A DNA stretch of 60,990 bases from Bacteroidota bacterium (lineage in GTDB: Bacteria > Bacteroidota > Ignavibacteria > Palsa-1295), in the NCBI GenBank assembly GCA_021324685.1, contig JAJPIQ010000051.1, positions 1 through 60,990 of the forward strand, given 5' to 3'. The notes beneath the pieces are model-generated. The model made no database searches and was not told the DNA's origin. It saw nothing but the letters and a program-made list of their open reading frames with translations. Positions 39,347 to 47,095 of the stretch are shown one piece after another; the stretch's first letter is position 1; each line of letters starts with the position of its first letter. The position numbers and the translations under genes were made by a program.

Positions 39347-39955
39347 TTAACGCGCCGCCGCTCGCGCATCGGTCAGGACCGCAGCTTCGTTCCCTTCGCC
39401 GACCGCCTCGTATTTGATGTATCCGTTCGGGGCAATAAAATAACTGACAGGAATTTCGAGCGGCTTCCAGAGCCAATATTGCTCATAGAGTCTCGAAAGA
39501 GAATCCACTGCGATTTGATAATTAATATTATTGTTCGAGATATAATTCTGAACGGTCGCAAAGGGGCTGCATTGGTCCACGGCCACTCCGATAACGAACA
39601 GTGAATCGCCCATTTGCTGCTGGGCAGCCTGGATCGCCGGCATTTCTGCTTTGCAGGGACCGCACCACGAAGCCCAGAAATTGAGCAGAATGACTTGGCC
39701 TTTATGTCCGCTCAGGGAATCGAGCGAACCATCGCTGCGGTGCCAGCGGAAATCGGGAGCGTAAGCATCGCTGTCGGATGCACGCGCCGCACCGACCGGC
39801 CACACGACGGTTGAGACATTCCCAGAAACCTGCTGGCTGTAGCTGAACGTGCAGGTATCGTTCGAATTACTGCATGCTTCGATCGAAACACCCACGATCG
39901 CGATAGCCGCGACAATGAGACCGAAAAAAGCGCCTTTCGATAACCCTGCTTTCAT
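39347..39955 (-). CDS. TlpA/ResA-like membrane-anchored thioredoxin
   Basis: 202 residues. One N-terminal hydrophobic segment (about 9-25) followed by Cys28 acts as an anchor or signal. The redoxin domain starts near residue 64 (Ala-Pro-Asp-Phe) and holds Phe-Trp-Ala-Ser-Trp-Cys-Gly-Pro-Cys with Cys98 and Cys101, and the cis-Pro site in Glu-Ile-Pro-Val-Ser-Tyr. Such proteins reduce disulfides outside the cytoplasm, for example in cytochrome c maturation. Three more Cys (28, 35 and one near 129) are unusual. It converges with the T9SS protein gene (26 bases apart) and is divergent from the small lipoprotein gene. Confidence 0.85.
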   Translation of the reverse strand: MKAGLSKGAFFGLIVAAIAIVGVSIEACSNSNDTCTFSYSQQVSGNVSTVVWPVGAARASDSDAYAPDFRWHRSDGSLDSLSGHKGQVILLNFWASWCGPCKAEMPAIQAAQQQMGDSLFVIGVAVDQCSPFATVQNYISNNNINYQIAVDSLSRLYEQYWLWKPLEIPVSYFIAPNGYIKYEAVGEGNEAAVLTDARAAAR

Positions 39956-40121
39956 CCTACTTCAATAACCCCTCGTTTCAACATTCGTTACCGAAAGAAA
40001 GACATATTTCGGGCCCGCTTTTTCATACAACATTGCTTTAAAATTCATACACTGCGTCTCAAGAAAGGCATAGAATTCGTAAATACCTAAAGCCTTAAGC
40101 CTTCTCAGGAAAGGAATCGGT

Positions 40122-40604
40122 ATGCGTCTTTCAATTCCACTTCGGCTCTCCATTCCAGTTCGAATTGCTATTGGTGCAAATATCTTTCTTCTGGCAGCCT
40201 GTGCTCCGGCCGGACACTTGCCGACGATTACCGGTGGGCCGCAGGTCGCCGTGCATTCCACCGATTGGAAAAACGCCGTCGCCGCTATTGCCGACTATAA
40301 TTTTTCCAAAGGCCGCAAGCTGGACTACTTTCGCTCCGATGAGTTGGCGCTTTACGAAGCCGTCCCTTCGACGGGTGGCACCGAAGAGGTGACGAGCAAG
40401 ACCGTCTATCATTACACGGTTTCAAACGACAGCCTCATTATCTGGAGCGAACGCTACAGGACCGACGATCTCGACGATGAGTCTGCCTCCGTAGCCGACG
40501 ATCAGGCCACGCTCGATGCCGAACAGCAGGAACTCCACGAAATTGCTCTGAAAATCGACCGGGTATCGGCCGAAAATTTAGCTGCTCCCCAGCCGACCAG
40601 GTAA
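40122..40604 (+). CDS. Small lipoprotein of unknown function
   Basis: 160 residues. A ribosome binding site (AGGAAAGG) precedes the ATG. The signal peptide ends at the lipobox Leu-Ala-Ala-Cys (Cys27), so it is probably acylated. The mature part is mixed alpha/beta and acidic in its last third, with a predicted helix (Ala-Thr-Leu-Asp-Ala-Glu-Gln-Gln-Glu-Leu). The start contains an imperfect duplication (Leu-Ser-Ile-Pro twice). No domain recognised. The methyltransferase gene follows 45 bases downstream. Confidence 0.7.
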   Translation: MRLSIPLRLSIPVRIAIGANIFLLAACAPAGHLPTITGGPQVAVHSTDWKNAVAAIADYNFSKGRKLDYFRSDELALYEAVPSTGGTEEVTSKTVYHYTVSNDSLIIWSERYRTDDLDDESASVADDQATLDAEQQELHEIALKIDRVSAENLAAPQPTR

Positions 40605-40626
40605 ACCTCACGATTGCAGCCTCTTT

Positions 40627-40650
40627 TGCATTCCTGGTGTTAGGAATGCA
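40627..40650 (+). promoter_or_regulatory. Hairpin that would mask the ribosome binding site and start codon of the SpoU methyltransferase
   Basis: TGCATTCCT (40627-40635) is perfectly complementary to AGGAATGCA (40642-40650) around a six-base loop. The 3' arm contains the only Shine-Dalgarno-like sequence (AGGA, 40642-40645) and the A of the ATG. Folding would block translation, so this may be a thermosensor-like or protein-controlled switch. It could also be a weak terminator of the upstream lipoprotein gene, but no T-tract follows. Confidence 0.5.
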
Positions 40651-41456
40651 TGAGCTATCGTATCCACTACGATTATCCGGCCGAAGCGGTCCAATATTTT
40701 CGTTCTCTGAAAGGCAAAGGCGGACTTTCGGAACAAGGGCTCTTTATCGCGGAGGGTGAAAAGATCGCTCGGAAAGTTTTGGGACATCAACTCGAGATCG
40801 CCGCCGCCTACCTGACCGAGGAACGGTTCCAAATTTTAAAACCCCTGTTCGAGGATCGCTCGGGACCGACAGATATTTTTTTAGCGCCAAAAGAGGAAAT
40901 GGAGCGGGTGGTTGGCTATCCGCTTCATCAGGGAATTATGCTGGCGGCCCGAATTCCGATCCGCCGCACGCTCGAAGAAGCGATGAGCGACTGGCGCTCG
41001 CCGTGGATGGCCGTGGCACTCGACTCGATTGCCGATGCGGAGAACATGGGTGGCATTATCCGCAATGCTGCGGCCTTCGGCGCAAAGGCCGTCATTGTGG
41101 ACGACCAAAGTTGCGATCCCTGGCTCCGCCGTTCGGTCCGCGTTTCGATGGGAACGATCGTGGATGTGGAAATCATACGCGTGGACGATTTGCCATTAGC
41201 ATTGGAAACCCTTGGTCGAACCGGATTCATCCGGAGGATCGGGGCCTCGTTGTCTGAAACGAGTGTGGCCCTGAATGAAGTGGACTGGGAAGGAGATGCG
41301 ATCTTCGTCTTCGGCTCGGAAGGCTGGGGCCTTCGCCCCGCCGTTGCGGAAGCCTGCGACTGGCTTGCAAAAATTCCCATAGCCCCCCAGGTCGATTCGC
41401 TGAACGTCGGAGTTGCAAGCGGGATCTTTATGAACTGGTTTCGGAGACTGCATTGA
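40650..41456 (+). CDS. SpoU/TrmH-family RNA 2'-O-methyltransferase
   Basis: 268 residues. It should transfer a methyl group from SAM to a ribose 2'-OH of tRNA or rRNA in the cytoplasm. The SPOUT signature is complete: motif 1 Ala-Glu-Asn-Met-Gly-Gly-Ile-Ile-Arg-Asn (Asn132 to Arg138), motif 2 Phe-Val-Phe-Gly-Ser-Glu-Gly-Trp-Gly-Leu (219-228) and motif 3 Ile-Pro-Ile-Ala-Pro-Gln-Val-Asp-Ser-Leu-Asn-Val (242-253). An N-terminal substrate-binding domain (about 1-110) with Phe-Ile-Ala-Glu-Gly resembles the L30e-like part of RlmB-type enzymes. The exact target cannot be told. A hairpin covers its start. Confidence 0.9.
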   Translation: MSYRIHYDYPAEAVQYFRSLKGKGGLSEQGLFIAEGEKIARKVLGHQLEIAAAYLTEERFQILKPLFEDRSGPTDIFLAPKEEMERVVGYPLHQGIMLAARIPIRRTLEEAMSDWRSPWMAVALDSIADAENMGGIIRNAAAFGAKAVIVDDQSCDPWLRRSVRVSMGTIVDVEIIRVDDLPLALETLGRTGFIRRIGASLSETSVALNEVDWEGDAIFVFGSEGWGLRPAVAEACDWLAKIPIAPQVDSLNVGVASGIFMNWFRRLH

Positions 41457-41465
41457 ATTCCCCGT

Positions 41466-41492
41466 GGTGTGGGGCGAAATGCTATTTCGCCC
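41466..41492 (+). repeat. REP copy 1 (left end)
   Basis: GGTGT tag followed by a hairpin: GGGCGAAAT, loop GCT, ATTTCGCCC; the stem has nine base pairs plus a possible G-T pair. The whole 27-base sequence recurs inverted at 42168-42194. Confidence 0.9.
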
Positions 41493-41510
41493 TTTTCTGT
41501 TATCAAAAGA

Positions 41511-41532
41511 GGGCGAAATACCATTTCGCTCC
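41511..41532 (+). repeat. REP copy 2 (variant)
   Basis: GGGCGAAAT, loop ACC, ATTTCGCTCC: same stem core as copies 1 and 3 with two changes in the 3' arm. It lies in the leader of the transposase gene, 22 bases before its ATG, so it could also influence its expression. Confidence 0.75.
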
Positions 41533-41554
41533 ATACAGAGCACAGGTTGTTTTC

Positions 41555-42160
41555 ATGGAGCGTAAAAAATGTTACAGACGCGATCTTCCACATTTGCTTC
41601 CCAACGACGAACCTTATTTCATTACGTTCCGTCTCGCCCACACACTTCCTCGTAAAATTCTCGAAGAGCGCGCGCGGAAAGTGCAGAAGGGAGTTGTTGG
41701 CATGAGCTTTACGCAATTAGATAGCTATCTCGATCAGGGATACGGCTCGCTTTGGCTGAAGGAACCGGCTATCGCCGAGGTCGTCAAAGAGGCATTGCAC
41801 TATCGCGATGGGAAGGAATATGAGCTCCATGCCTATACCATCATGCCAAATCACGTCCACATGGTCATCACACTTGGTAATCAACTCAACCTGTTTGATG
41901 TTCTCCAATCGCTCAAACGACACACCGCACGGCAGTGTAATAAGATCCTGGCTCGGAGCGGCGCTTTCTGGCAGCACGAGAGCTACGATCACGTTATCCG
42001 AGATGGTGAATTTGGGCGAATTATTTTTTACATCCTCCGAAATCCCGTTAAGGCTGGTTTAGTGAGCACATTCAAGGAATGGCCTTATAGTTATGTAAGT
42101 CCTGAACTCGATGGGTTCGATGAAACGGAGTCTGAACAAACTCATTTCTCTCACCTCTAA
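41555..42160 (+). CDS. REP-associated tyrosine transposase (RAYT, IS200-like Y1 family)
   Basis: 201 residues from the ATG at 41555; the frame is open upstream through a REP sequence but that part has no family resemblance. The HUH metal motif is His100-Val-His102 in Met-Pro-Asn-His-Val-His-Met-Val, and the presumed catalytic tyrosine is Tyr159 in Phe-Tyr-Ile-Leu-Arg-Asn-Pro-Val-Lys-Ala-Gly. The start Pro-Tyr-Phe-Ile-Thr-Phe-Arg-Leu is characteristic of RAYTs. RAYTs nick single-stranded REP hairpins; they spread REP sequences but rarely move themselves. The frame and catalytic residues are intact, so the enzyme may be active. Confidence 0.92.
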   Translation: MERKKCYRRDLPHLLPNDEPYFITFRLAHTLPRKILEERARKVQKGVVGMSFTQLDSYLDQGYGSLWLKEPAIAEVVKEALHYRDGKEYELHAYTIMPNHVHMVITLGNQLNLFDVLQSLKRHTARQCNKILARSGAFWQHESYDHVIRDGEFGRIIFYILRNPVKAGLVSTFKEWPYSYVSPELDGFDETESEQTHFSHL

Positions 42161-42166
42161 AACAAA

Positions 42167-42194
42167 GGGGCGAAATAGCATTTCGCCCCACACC
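42167..42194 (-). repeat. REP copy 3 (right end, inverted)
   Basis: On the minus strand this is the same GGTGT tag and hairpin as copy 1; on the plus strand it reads GGGGCGAAAT, loop AGC, ATTTCGCCCC with ten perfect pairs, then ACACC. It lies seven bases after the transposase stop. Confidence 0.9.
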
Positions 42195-42207
42195 GACAAA
42201 ATTCAGT

Positions 42208-43659
42208 ATGCCTTTCGAACAGTTATCGATTATCCCGCCGATCCTTCGCGCGCTTCATGACGAAGGATACCGCACTCCCACGCCGATTCAGCAGCAAGCT
42301 ATTCCCATTGTCCTCGAGGGAAAGGACCTGCTCGGTGTCGCACAAACGGGGACCGGAAAGACGGCCGCGTTCGCAGTCCCGATCCTCCAGATCCTGGAAT
42401 CCCATAAAACACACGGGAAAAGAAAGCATATTCGCTGCCTGATCCTCACGCCGACGCGCGAGTTGGCGGTCCAGATCGAAGAAAGCTTCAAAGCATACGG
42501 GCGGTATTTGGGAATGAAAAGCGTGGTCATCTTCGGCGGCGTAAAACAGGGCGCGCAGACGCGATCGCTCCATCAGGGGGTCGATATTGTCGTTGCCACG
42601 CCGGGGCGTTTGCTCGATCTGATGGACCAGGGACACGTCGATCTGCAGCACATCGAAATTTTTGTGCTCGACGAAGCCGACCGTATGCTCGACATGGGTT
42701 TTGTCCGCGATGTGAAGGATATAATCACGGAATTGCCCGATCAGCGGCAATCGCTGTTCTTCTCTGCCACGATGCCGCCAGCGATCGTTTCGCTCGCGAA
42801 CGATATTCTCGATCATCCTGTGAAGATCGCGGTCACGCCGCCGGCAACGACCGTCGATATGATTCGGCAGGAACTCTATTATGTCGATAAGTCACAGAAG
42901 CCCGATCTTCTGCTCGATATTTTGGAGGATACGCGCATCCGTCACGCATTAGTGTTCACTCGCACGAAACGTGGAGCGGACGTCGTAGCAAGGACACTGG
43001 AACGAAATCGTATCAGCGCCGAAGCGATCCACGGCAACAAAGCGCAAAATGCGCGTCAGCGCTCGCTCAATAATTTTAAGTCGCAGAAAATTCGCGTACT
43101 CGTCGCGACCGACATCGCCGCGCGCGGAATCGATGTGGACGATCTCGAATACGTTATCAATTATGAGATCCCGAACGTACCCGAGACCTACGTTCACCGC
43201 ATTGGCCGCACCGGACGTGCGGGAGCGTCCGGTAATGCTATTTCCTTCTGCGCACCGGACGAGAAACCGTTCGTTCGTGACATCGAAAAGCTGATCGGCA
43301 AAAAAATTCCGGTCGCCCATGACCATGCTTTTGCACAAAGCGATCGGTCAAGCGCTCGTGAAACTCCGGCTCTTGTACGTAAGGAGGGGCCATCGAACAA
43401 TCGTCCTGCCCATCGAAATGATCGCCCCGACAATAGGAATGATCGGTCGCCAAGGAAAAATGACCGTTCTCAATCCCGGAATGATCGCTCGCCATCTCGG
43501 AATGACCGTTCGCCAGCCAGGCACAGAGAACCTCAGCAGGAGCCGCGCCGGCAGGATGGGAAACCTTCCCAACATCCCCAAAAGCCCGCTTCCAACTCCG
43601 GCCAAAAGCCGAAAGCGCAACATGGAAGACGGAGAAAGCGATGGCCGGGGCAGCGGTGA
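42208..43659 (+). CDS. rhlE: DEAD-box RNA helicase, RhlE type
   Basis: 483 residues. An ATP-dependent RNA helicase for ribosome assembly or RNA decay. Motifs in order: Q motif Pro-Thr-Pro-Ile-Gln (24-28), Walker A Ala-Gln-Thr-Gly-Thr-Gly-Lys-Thr (45-52), Pro-Thr-Arg-Glu-Leu-Ala (82-87), Asp-Glu-Ala-Asp (155-158), Ser-Ala-Thr (186-188), and near 330 His-Arg-Ile-Gly-Arg-Thr-Gly-Arg. The basic C-terminal tail (about 380-483) is low-complexity with several copies of a seven-residue Arg-Asn-Asp-Arg-Ser-Pro-x repeat, probably a disordered RNA-binding extension. The start is 14 bases after a REP sequence. Confidence 0.93.
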   Translation: MPFEQLSIIPPILRALHDEGYRTPTPIQQQAIPIVLEGKDLLGVAQTGTGKTAAFAVPILQILESHKTHGKRKHIRCLILTPTRELAVQIEESFKAYGRYLGMKSVVIFGGVKQGAQTRSLHQGVDIVVATPGRLLDLMDQGHVDLQHIEIFVLDEADRMLDMGFVRDVKDIITELPDQRQSLFFSATMPPAIVSLANDILDHPVKIAVTPPATTVDMIRQELYYVDKSQKPDLLLDILEDTRIRHALVFTRTKRGADVVARTLERNRISAEAIHGNKAQNARQRSLNNFKSQKIRVLVATDIAARGIDVDDLEYVINYEIPNVPETYVHRIGRTGRAGASGNAISFCAPDEKPFVRDIEKLIGKKIPVAHDHAFAQSDRSSARETPALVRKEGPSNNRPAHRNDRPDNRNDRSPRKNDRSQSRNDRSPSRNDRSPARHREPQQEPRRQDGKPSQHPQKPASNSGQKPKAQHGRRRKRWPGQR

Positions 43660-43773
43660 GATTCAAGCTGCAACGCTTTCCATCTTATTCATTGCAAATT
43701 TTAAGTCTCGGTCCCAGTTGAAACCCGGAAGCATTACGCTCGTTTTAGCGTTTGAGGTGGGTTCAGTTGGATA

Positions 43774-43810
43774 AGGGACGGCCACTTGGCCTACGTCCCT
43801 TTTTCTTTCA
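43774..43810 (+). terminator. Intrinsic terminator downstream of rhlE
   Basis: AGGGACG (43774-43780) pairs with CGTCCCT (43794-43800), with an inner GCC/GGC pairing, and TTTTCTTT follows. It is 115 bases after the rhlE stop codon and would separate rhlE from secA transcription. Confidence 0.8.
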
Positions 43811-43884
43811 CTGAAATATTTCGAAAAAACAAAAATTTTCGGAACTCGCCGTTGCAGCAAAAAAATACCGTAAAGAACGGCGTA

Positions 43885-43913
43885 TTCATGAATTATTAAT
43901 GTAAGTTCATGAA
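43885..43913. promoter_or_regulatory. Twin TTCATGAA palindromes 21 bases apart, upstream of secA
   Basis: TTCATGAA occurs at 43885-43892 and 43906-43913. The 21-base spacing is two helical turns, so both sites face the same side of the DNA, and they end 30 bases before a promoter-like TTGACA. This is the layout of an activator or cooperative repressor site. No matching regulator is known to me. Confidence 0.4.
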
Positions 43914-43942
43914 ATTGGAATGCGCACGCGCTTCAAACATTT

Positions 43943-43970
43943 TTGACATTTGCCGAAATTAGCTTAAAAA
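43943..43970 (+). promoter_or_regulatory. Candidate secA promoter
   Basis: TTGACA (43943-43948), a 16-base spacer and TAAAAA (43965-43970) lie 27 bases before the secA ATG. The -35-like box is perfect for a sigma-70 consensus, the -10-like box only partial, and Bacteroidota promoters often use a different consensus, so this remains a candidate. Confidence 0.35.
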
Positions 43971-43996
43971 GGCGCTGTCAAGCAGAAACGTAATAC

Positions 43997-46900
43997 ATGC
44001 TAAAGCTTTTAGAAAATATTTTTGGCTCCAAGAAGGAAAAAGACGTCGAGGAGCTGCTTCCGGTCGTTGACGAGATCAACGAAATTTACGAGGGACTCGC
44101 GAGCCTGTCCGACGAAGAACTTCGTGGCAAGACCGTTGAATTTCGCGCGAGGATCCATGACGTGATCGGCGACCTCGAAGCCGAATCGAAAGAACTCAAA
44201 GAGCGGCTCAAAGAGGACGTTCCGCACGAGGAGCGCGAGCAGATTCTGGACCGCCTTACGGAGATCGGCAAGGAACTCGACGAGCAAACGAAGGCGGTCC
44301 TCGATGAATTGCTTCCCGAAGCGTTTGCGGTCGTCAAAGATGCCTGCCGAAGACTAGTCGGGCAAACATTTACCGTGGCCGGCCAGCAGACCAAGTGGGA
44401 TATGATTCCCTTCGACGTGCAGTTGATCGGGGGAATCGTCCTGCATCAGGGAAAGATCGCCGAGATGGCAACGGGCGAAGGGAAGACGCTGGTCGCGACG
44501 ATGCCGGTCTATCTCAATGCCCTTGCCGGGCGCGGAGTGCACCTGGTGACGGTCAACGATTACCTCGCCATGCGGGACTCGCAATGGATGGGGAAAGTGT
44601 ATGAGTTCCTCGGTCTTACCGTCGGGGTGATCCTGCAGACGATGCAGCCGTGGGAACGGAAACCAGCGTACAACGCCGATATTACGTACGGAACGAATAA
44701 TGAGTTCGGCTTCGATTATCTGCGCGACAACATGGTGCAGAATGCCGAAGAGATGGTCCAGCGCCCCCATTTTTATGCGGTCGTCGATGAAGTCGATTCG
44801 GTCCTGATCGACGAAGCACGCACACCGCTCATTATTTCCGGTCCGGTCGAAAGCACCGAGCATAAGTTCGATGAGATGAAGCCGATCGTCGACCGGGTGG
44901 TCAATGCCCAGAAGTCGCTTGCCGCGACGTTCATGACCGAGGCGGAGGAACTTCTGAAATCCGGCGACGAAGCAAAGAAAAAGCAGGCCGGAGAGCAATT
45001 AGTCCGGGTCCATCACGGCATGCCGAAGAACAAGCGTCTGCTCAAGCTGCTTGCCGATGGCGACATGCTAAAGCTCATGCAGCAAACCGAGATGGACTTT
45101 ATGCGGGACCAGTCCCGCAATATGCACCTGATCGACGATCCCCTCTATTTTATTGTCGAGGAGAAGAACCACAATATCGACCTTACCGACAAAGGGCGGG
45201 AATTCTTGGCGGGCGGTGGAGATAAAGACCTCTTCATTTTACCCGATATTGCGACCGAGCTTTCGCAGCTGGAAGATCTCTCCGAGGAAGAGAAGCGCAA
45301 ACGCAAAGATGAAATTCATCTTCTGTATGCGGACCGTTCCGACCGGCTGCACACGATCTCTCAGTTGCTCCGGGCGTACACCCTCTATGAGAAGGACGTC
45401 GATTATGTCGTGCAGGAGGGAAAAGTTCTCATCGTCGATGAGTTTACCGGCCGTATCCTTGCCGGGCGACGGTATTCGGAAGGACTGCACCAGGCGATCG
45501 AAGCGAAAGAGAATGTCACCGTCGAACGAGACACGCAGACGCTCGCGACGATCACGCTGCAGAACTACTTCCGGCTCTATAAGAAACTCGCCGGCATGAC
45601 CGGAACGGCGGAGACCGAGGCCGGGGAGTTCTTCGAGATCTATAAGCTCGATGTGGTCGTGATCCCGACGAACGTTCCGGTGGTCCGCGACGATCGCGAC
45701 GATATGGTCTATCGTACGAAGCGCGAGAAGTTGAATGCTGTGATCGAGGAAATTCAGGAACTTCGCAAACAGGGCCGCCCGGTGCTCGTGGGAACCACCA
45801 GCGTCGAAGTCTCGGAGACGATTTCGAAGTTGCTCAAGCGGGCCGGTGTTCCGCACAATGTTTTGAATGCCAAACAGCATGCCCGCGAGGCGGAGATCGT
45901 CTCGAATGCCGGACTGTCCGGAGCGGTCACGATCGCGACGAACATGGCCGGTCGTGGGACCGATATCAAGCTCGGTCCGGGCGTTCGGGAGTCCGGCGGA
46001 CTCCATATTCTTGGAACGGAACGTCACGAATCGCGCCGCATCGACCGCCAGTTGCGCGGCCGCGCCGGTCGCCAGGGCGATCCGGGTTCCAGCCAGTTCT
46101 ATCTTTCACTCGAGGACGACCTCATGCGGCTGTTCGGTTCCGATCGCATCGCCGGGATCATGCAGAAGCTGGGCCTGCAGGAAGGCGAGGTCATCAAGCA
46201 CTCGATGATCACGAAGTCCGTCGAACGTGCACAGAAAAAGGTCGAGGAAAACAACTTCGCGACTCGTAAGCGGCTGCTCGAATACGACAACGTCATGAAC
46301 GCCCAGCGCGAAGTCATCTACGAACGCCGGCGAGAAGCGTTGTTCGGGGAGCGATTGAAAGACGAGATCCTGGAATATCTTAGAGAAGCGGTTACGGAAC
46401 TTACTTCGACCTATTACCACACGGGCGAAATGGAGAAGCTCCAGGATGAAGTCCGCACGCGCTTTATGGTCGATGCGCAAATGACGCGCGAGGAGTTCGC
46501 GCAGATCGGCGAGGACGGCGTTGCGCAAAAACTGATCGACGAAGCCTATGCCTTCTACCAGCGCAAAGAAGAGCAGTTGGGAACGGAAAATCTGGCGCAG
46601 CTCGAGCGCTTTGCTTCGCTGCGGGTCATCGACGATAAATGGCGCGATCATCTCCGCGAAATGGACGAGCTCAAAGAAGGGATCGGGCTCCGCGCCTACG
46701 GACAAAAGGACCCGCTGGTCGAATATAAGCAGGAAGGGTACCGGATGTTCCAGGAACTCCTTGTCCTCGTCCGGGACGGCGTCCTGGAACTCGCGTTCAA
46801 GCTGTATCCGATGGTACAGGACCCGCGCACGGGCCAAATGGTCCCCGCGCAACCCGGGGGCCGAAGAATGCTTCCTAATCAACCGGCACGGAGGAGCCAG

Positions 46901-47083
46901 GGTGTGGCGACCAAAGCGGCGGCCGGTTCGAGCTTCCAGGGCAATGGGCAGGCCGATCCGGAAGTTCCCGCCCCGCGGCCGGTCCCCCAGACCGTTCGTA
47001 GCGGCCCCAAAGTCGGCCGGAACGATCCGTGTCCCTGCGGTTCCGGAAAGAAGTATAAGAACTGCCACGGGGCCGGAGTTTAA
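43997..47083 (+). CDS. secA: Preprotein translocase ATPase SecA
   Basis: 1028 residues, in the long range of Bacteroidota/Chlorobi SecA. It drives Sec-dependent export through SecYEG at the inner membrane, the first step for all signal-peptide proteins in this window. Walker A Met-Ala-Thr-Gly-Glu-Gly-Lys-Thr is near residue 155, Asp-Glu-Val-Asp-Ser (Walker B) near 265, Thr-Asn-Met-Ala-Gly-Arg-Gly-Thr-Asp near 650, [10 protein letters not shown] near 685. The extra length lies between about 295 and 450, a Lys/Glu-rich insertion in the first nucleotide domain. The C-terminal zinc site Cys-Pro-Cys-Gly-Ser-Gly-Lys ... Cys-His is intact. First gene of a long plus-strand run; mpl starts 12 bases after it. 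Confidence 0.98.
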   Translation: MLKLLENIFGSKKEKDVEELLPVVDEINEIYEGLASLSDEELRGKTVEFRARIHDVIGDLEAESKELKERLKEDVPHEEREQILDRLTEIGKELDEQTKAVLDELLPEAFAVVKDACRRLVGQTFTVAGQQTKWDMIPFDVQLIGGIVLHQGKIAEMATGEGKTLVATMPVYLNALAGRGVHLVTVNDYLAMRDSQWMGKVYEFLGLTVGVILQTMQPWERKPAYNADITYGTNNEFGFDYLRDNMVQNAEEMVQRPHFYAVVDEVDSVLIDEARTPLIISGPVESTEHKFDEMKPIVDRVVNAQKSLAATFMTEAEELLKSGDEAKKKQAGEQLVRVHHGMPKNKRLLKLLADGDMLKLMQQTEMDFMRDQSRNMHLIDDPLYFIVEEKNHNIDLTDKGREFLAGGGDKDLFILPDIATELSQLEDLSEEEKRKRKDEIHLLYADRSDRLHTISQLLRAYTLYEKDVDYVVQEGKVLIVDEFTGRILAGRRYSEGLHQAIEAKENVTVERDTQTLATITLQNYFRLYKKLAGMTGTAETEAGEFFEIYKLDVVVIPTNVPVVRDDRDDMVYRTKREKLNAVIEEIQELRKQGRPVLVGTTSVEVSETISKLLKRAGVPHNVLNAKQHAREAEIVSNAGLSGAVTIATNMAGRGTDIKLGPGVRESGGLHILGTERHESRRIDRQLRGRAGRQGDPGSSQFYLSLEDDLMRLFGSDRIAGIMQKLGLQEGEVIKHSMITKSVERAQKKVEENNFATRKRLLEYDNVMNAQREVIYERRREALFGERLKDEILEYLREAVTELTSTYYHTGEMEKLQDEVRTRFMVDAQMTREEFAQIGEDGVAQKLIDEAYAFYQRKEEQLGTENLAQLERFASLRVIDDKWRDHLREMDELKEGIGLRAYGQKDPLVEYKQEGYRMFQELLVLVRDGVLELAFKLYPMVQDPRTGQMVPAQPGGRRMLPNQPARRSQGVATKAAAGSSFQGNGQADPEVPAPRPVPQTVRSGPKVGRNDPCPCGSGKKYKNCHGAGV

Positions 47084-47095
47084 TCTCGTTTCGCC

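Larger units (their letters stand above)
41466..42194 (+). mobile_element. REP/RAYT unit: REP-associated transposase flanked by matching palindromes
   Basis: A Y1 HUH transposase gene is bounded by two 27-base palindromic sequences that are identical and inverted (41466-41492 plus strand; 42168-42194 minus strand) with a third, variant copy at 41511-41532. This is the organisation of a REPtron, in which a domesticated IS200/IS605-like enzyme acts on REP sequences. The unit fits exactly into the gap between the methyltransferase stop (10 bases before) and the helicase start (14 bases after). Confidence 0.85.
43660..43996. other. 337-base gap: rhlE terminator and secA regulatory region
   Basis: The left part holds a short hairpin and the terminator at 43774-43810. 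The right part is A/T-rich and holds a long-loop inverted repeat (CGCCGTT 43847-43853, AACGGCG 43876-43882), twin TTCATGAA palindromes and a possible promoter for secA. No gene is seen. Confidence 0.6.

Noticed and set aside
41453-41554. Start of the RAYT at 41453, overlapping the methyltransferase stop
   Set aside because: This extension would translate two REP hairpins and has no similarity to RAYT N-termini; the ATG at 41555 matches the family start.
43319-43774. 151-codon open frame overlapping the rhlE tail
   Set aside because: It is the alternate frame of the repeat-rich tail; the helicase frame continues to its own stop with a sensible basic tail.
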